64,000 bases of DNA from Streptacidiphilus sp041262525 (GTDB taxonomy: Bacteria; Actinomycetota; Actinomycetes; Streptomycetales; Streptomycetaceae), in NCBI RefSeq assembly GCF_041262525.1, contig NZ_JBGCCK010000016.1:62001-126000 (forward strand). Direction: 5' to 3'. This document shows, in pieces, positions 63,617 to 64,000 of the stretch. A program made the translations under genes and the position numbers. Position 1 is the stretch's first letter. Each line of letters opens with the position of its first letter. The notes under the pieces are model-generated. The model ran no database searches, was not told where the DNA came from, and worked only from the letters and a program-made list of their open reading frames with translations.

Positions 63617-63715
63617 ATGGTCACCCAGGAGATGAACGCGTACTGCCGGGCCTCGCCACGCTGCGATCCGGGCACACTGCAACCGAATCGCCGCACGGGA
63701 GACGTCACCGCATGA
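63617..63715 (+). CDS. Possible 32-aa upstream peptide
   Basis: A frame MVTQEMNAYCRASPRCDPGT through DVTA whose stop overlaps the start of the following gene as ATGA. There is no clear Shine-Dalgarno; support is only the overlap. Confidence 0.25.
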   Translation: MVTQEMNAYCRASPRCDPGTLQPNRRTGDVTA

Positions 63716-64000
63716 ATACGCCACCACCATCGCCGTCTGGAGCAGGCCGGACTGACGGTTCATCCGTCCAGATCGGCGCTCTCGTTCCGCTGACGCGGCC
63801 TGGCTGGGTCGAGGCAGGCCGACACCTGCTCGCCGGGTTCGAGCTCGCGGTTCGCGAAGTCAACGACGCCGGCGGGATCGCCGGACGACCGCTCGAGCTG
63901 GTGGTCCGCGACACCGCCGCTGATCCACAGAGGGCTGCGGCGGCCGTGGATGAATTGGCCGGCTTGGGCGTGGCCGCCGTGGCGGGGGAGTATCACAGCG
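63712..64000 (+). CDS. Type-1 solute-binding protein (Leu/Ile/Val-binding fold), 5' part
   Basis: ATG with GGGAG upstream; open to the window end. A short Pro/Ser-rich start leads directly to VQIGALVPLTRPGWVEAGRHLLAGFELAVREVNDAGGIAGRPLELVVRDTA, the opening of a periplasmic-binding-protein type 1 (Peripla_BP_6). No signal peptide or lipobox is present in the visible part, so it may be cytoplasmic or fused downstream. Partial. Confidence 0.8.
   Translation, partial: MNTPPPSPSGAGRTDGSSVQIGALVPLTRPGWVEAGRHLLAGFELAVREVNDAGGIAGRPLELVVRDTAADPQRAAAAVDELAGLGVAAVAGEYHS

Overview
The window is very GC-rich, with strong G/C third-codon bias, many GTG starts, ATGA/GTGA stop-start overlaps and frequent leaderless genes. 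SsgA-family sporulation proteins, a GlcNAc PTS with DasR-type operators and a cysteine leader peptide of the actinobacterial type all point to a Streptomyces-like actinomycete (Streptomycetaceae; genus not resolvable here). From memory, the order PBP / rdgB / rph / PTS EIIB-EIIC / MBL / cysM-cysO / clpS / pncB / RDD / SsgA-like / hppD resembles one part of the Streptomyces coelicolor core chromosome, so most of the window looks like conserved core with small accessory insertions.

Layout. 0-7.2 kb: 3' end of a GH20 hexosaminidase, a three-gene molybdenum hydroxylase operon (FAD, [2Fe-2S] and Mo subunits) whose Fe-S subunit carries a long repeat tail, an MBL hydrolase, a 35-aa basic peptide plus 98-aa protein pair, and an antisense tRNA-Cys. 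7.3-22 kb: MFS transporter, ribbon-helix-helix protein, helicase, a histidine kinase/response regulator pair split by an SsgA-like gene, DUF3152 protein, IclR regulator, S16-type protease, hppD, M1 peptidase, FAD oxidase, and an OmpR-type two-component system. 23.4-36.3 kb: long palindromic repeats, a CBM2-GH18 chitinase, GT87, an SsgA-like protein, two RDD proteins, pncB-pncA, clpS, DUF2017, and the cysteine set mec / leader peptide / cysO / cysM.

36.4-48.7 kb is a chitin and N-acetylglucosamine island: an MBL protein, three consecutive PTS EIIC paralogues with DasR-like operators (one a perfect triple site), a divergent single-domain EIIB, rph-rdgB, tRNA-Leu, an HNH endonuclease, and two tandem GH18 chitinases sharing a near-identical carbohydrate-binding module. 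With the chitinase at 23.8 kb and the GH20 enzyme at the left edge, the window encodes chitin depolymerisation, trimming and GlcNAc uptake.

48.7-56.4 kb is more heterogeneous: peroxiredoxin, DUF3618, a lone GroES paralogue, Nudix next to a truncated TPR regulator, a His-rich membrane peptide, a lipoprotein, a DUF6348-like protein, GNAT, and nested IS3/IS30 remnants. 56.6-64 kb returns to core: lpdA, a class A PBP, an ABC-2 exporter and the start of a solute-binding protein. Observations that may merit follow-up are the repeat-tailed Fe-S subunit and its Mo partner lacking the usual catalytic Glu, the 35-aa peptide operon, the triple DasR site, and the palindromes upstream of the chitinases.
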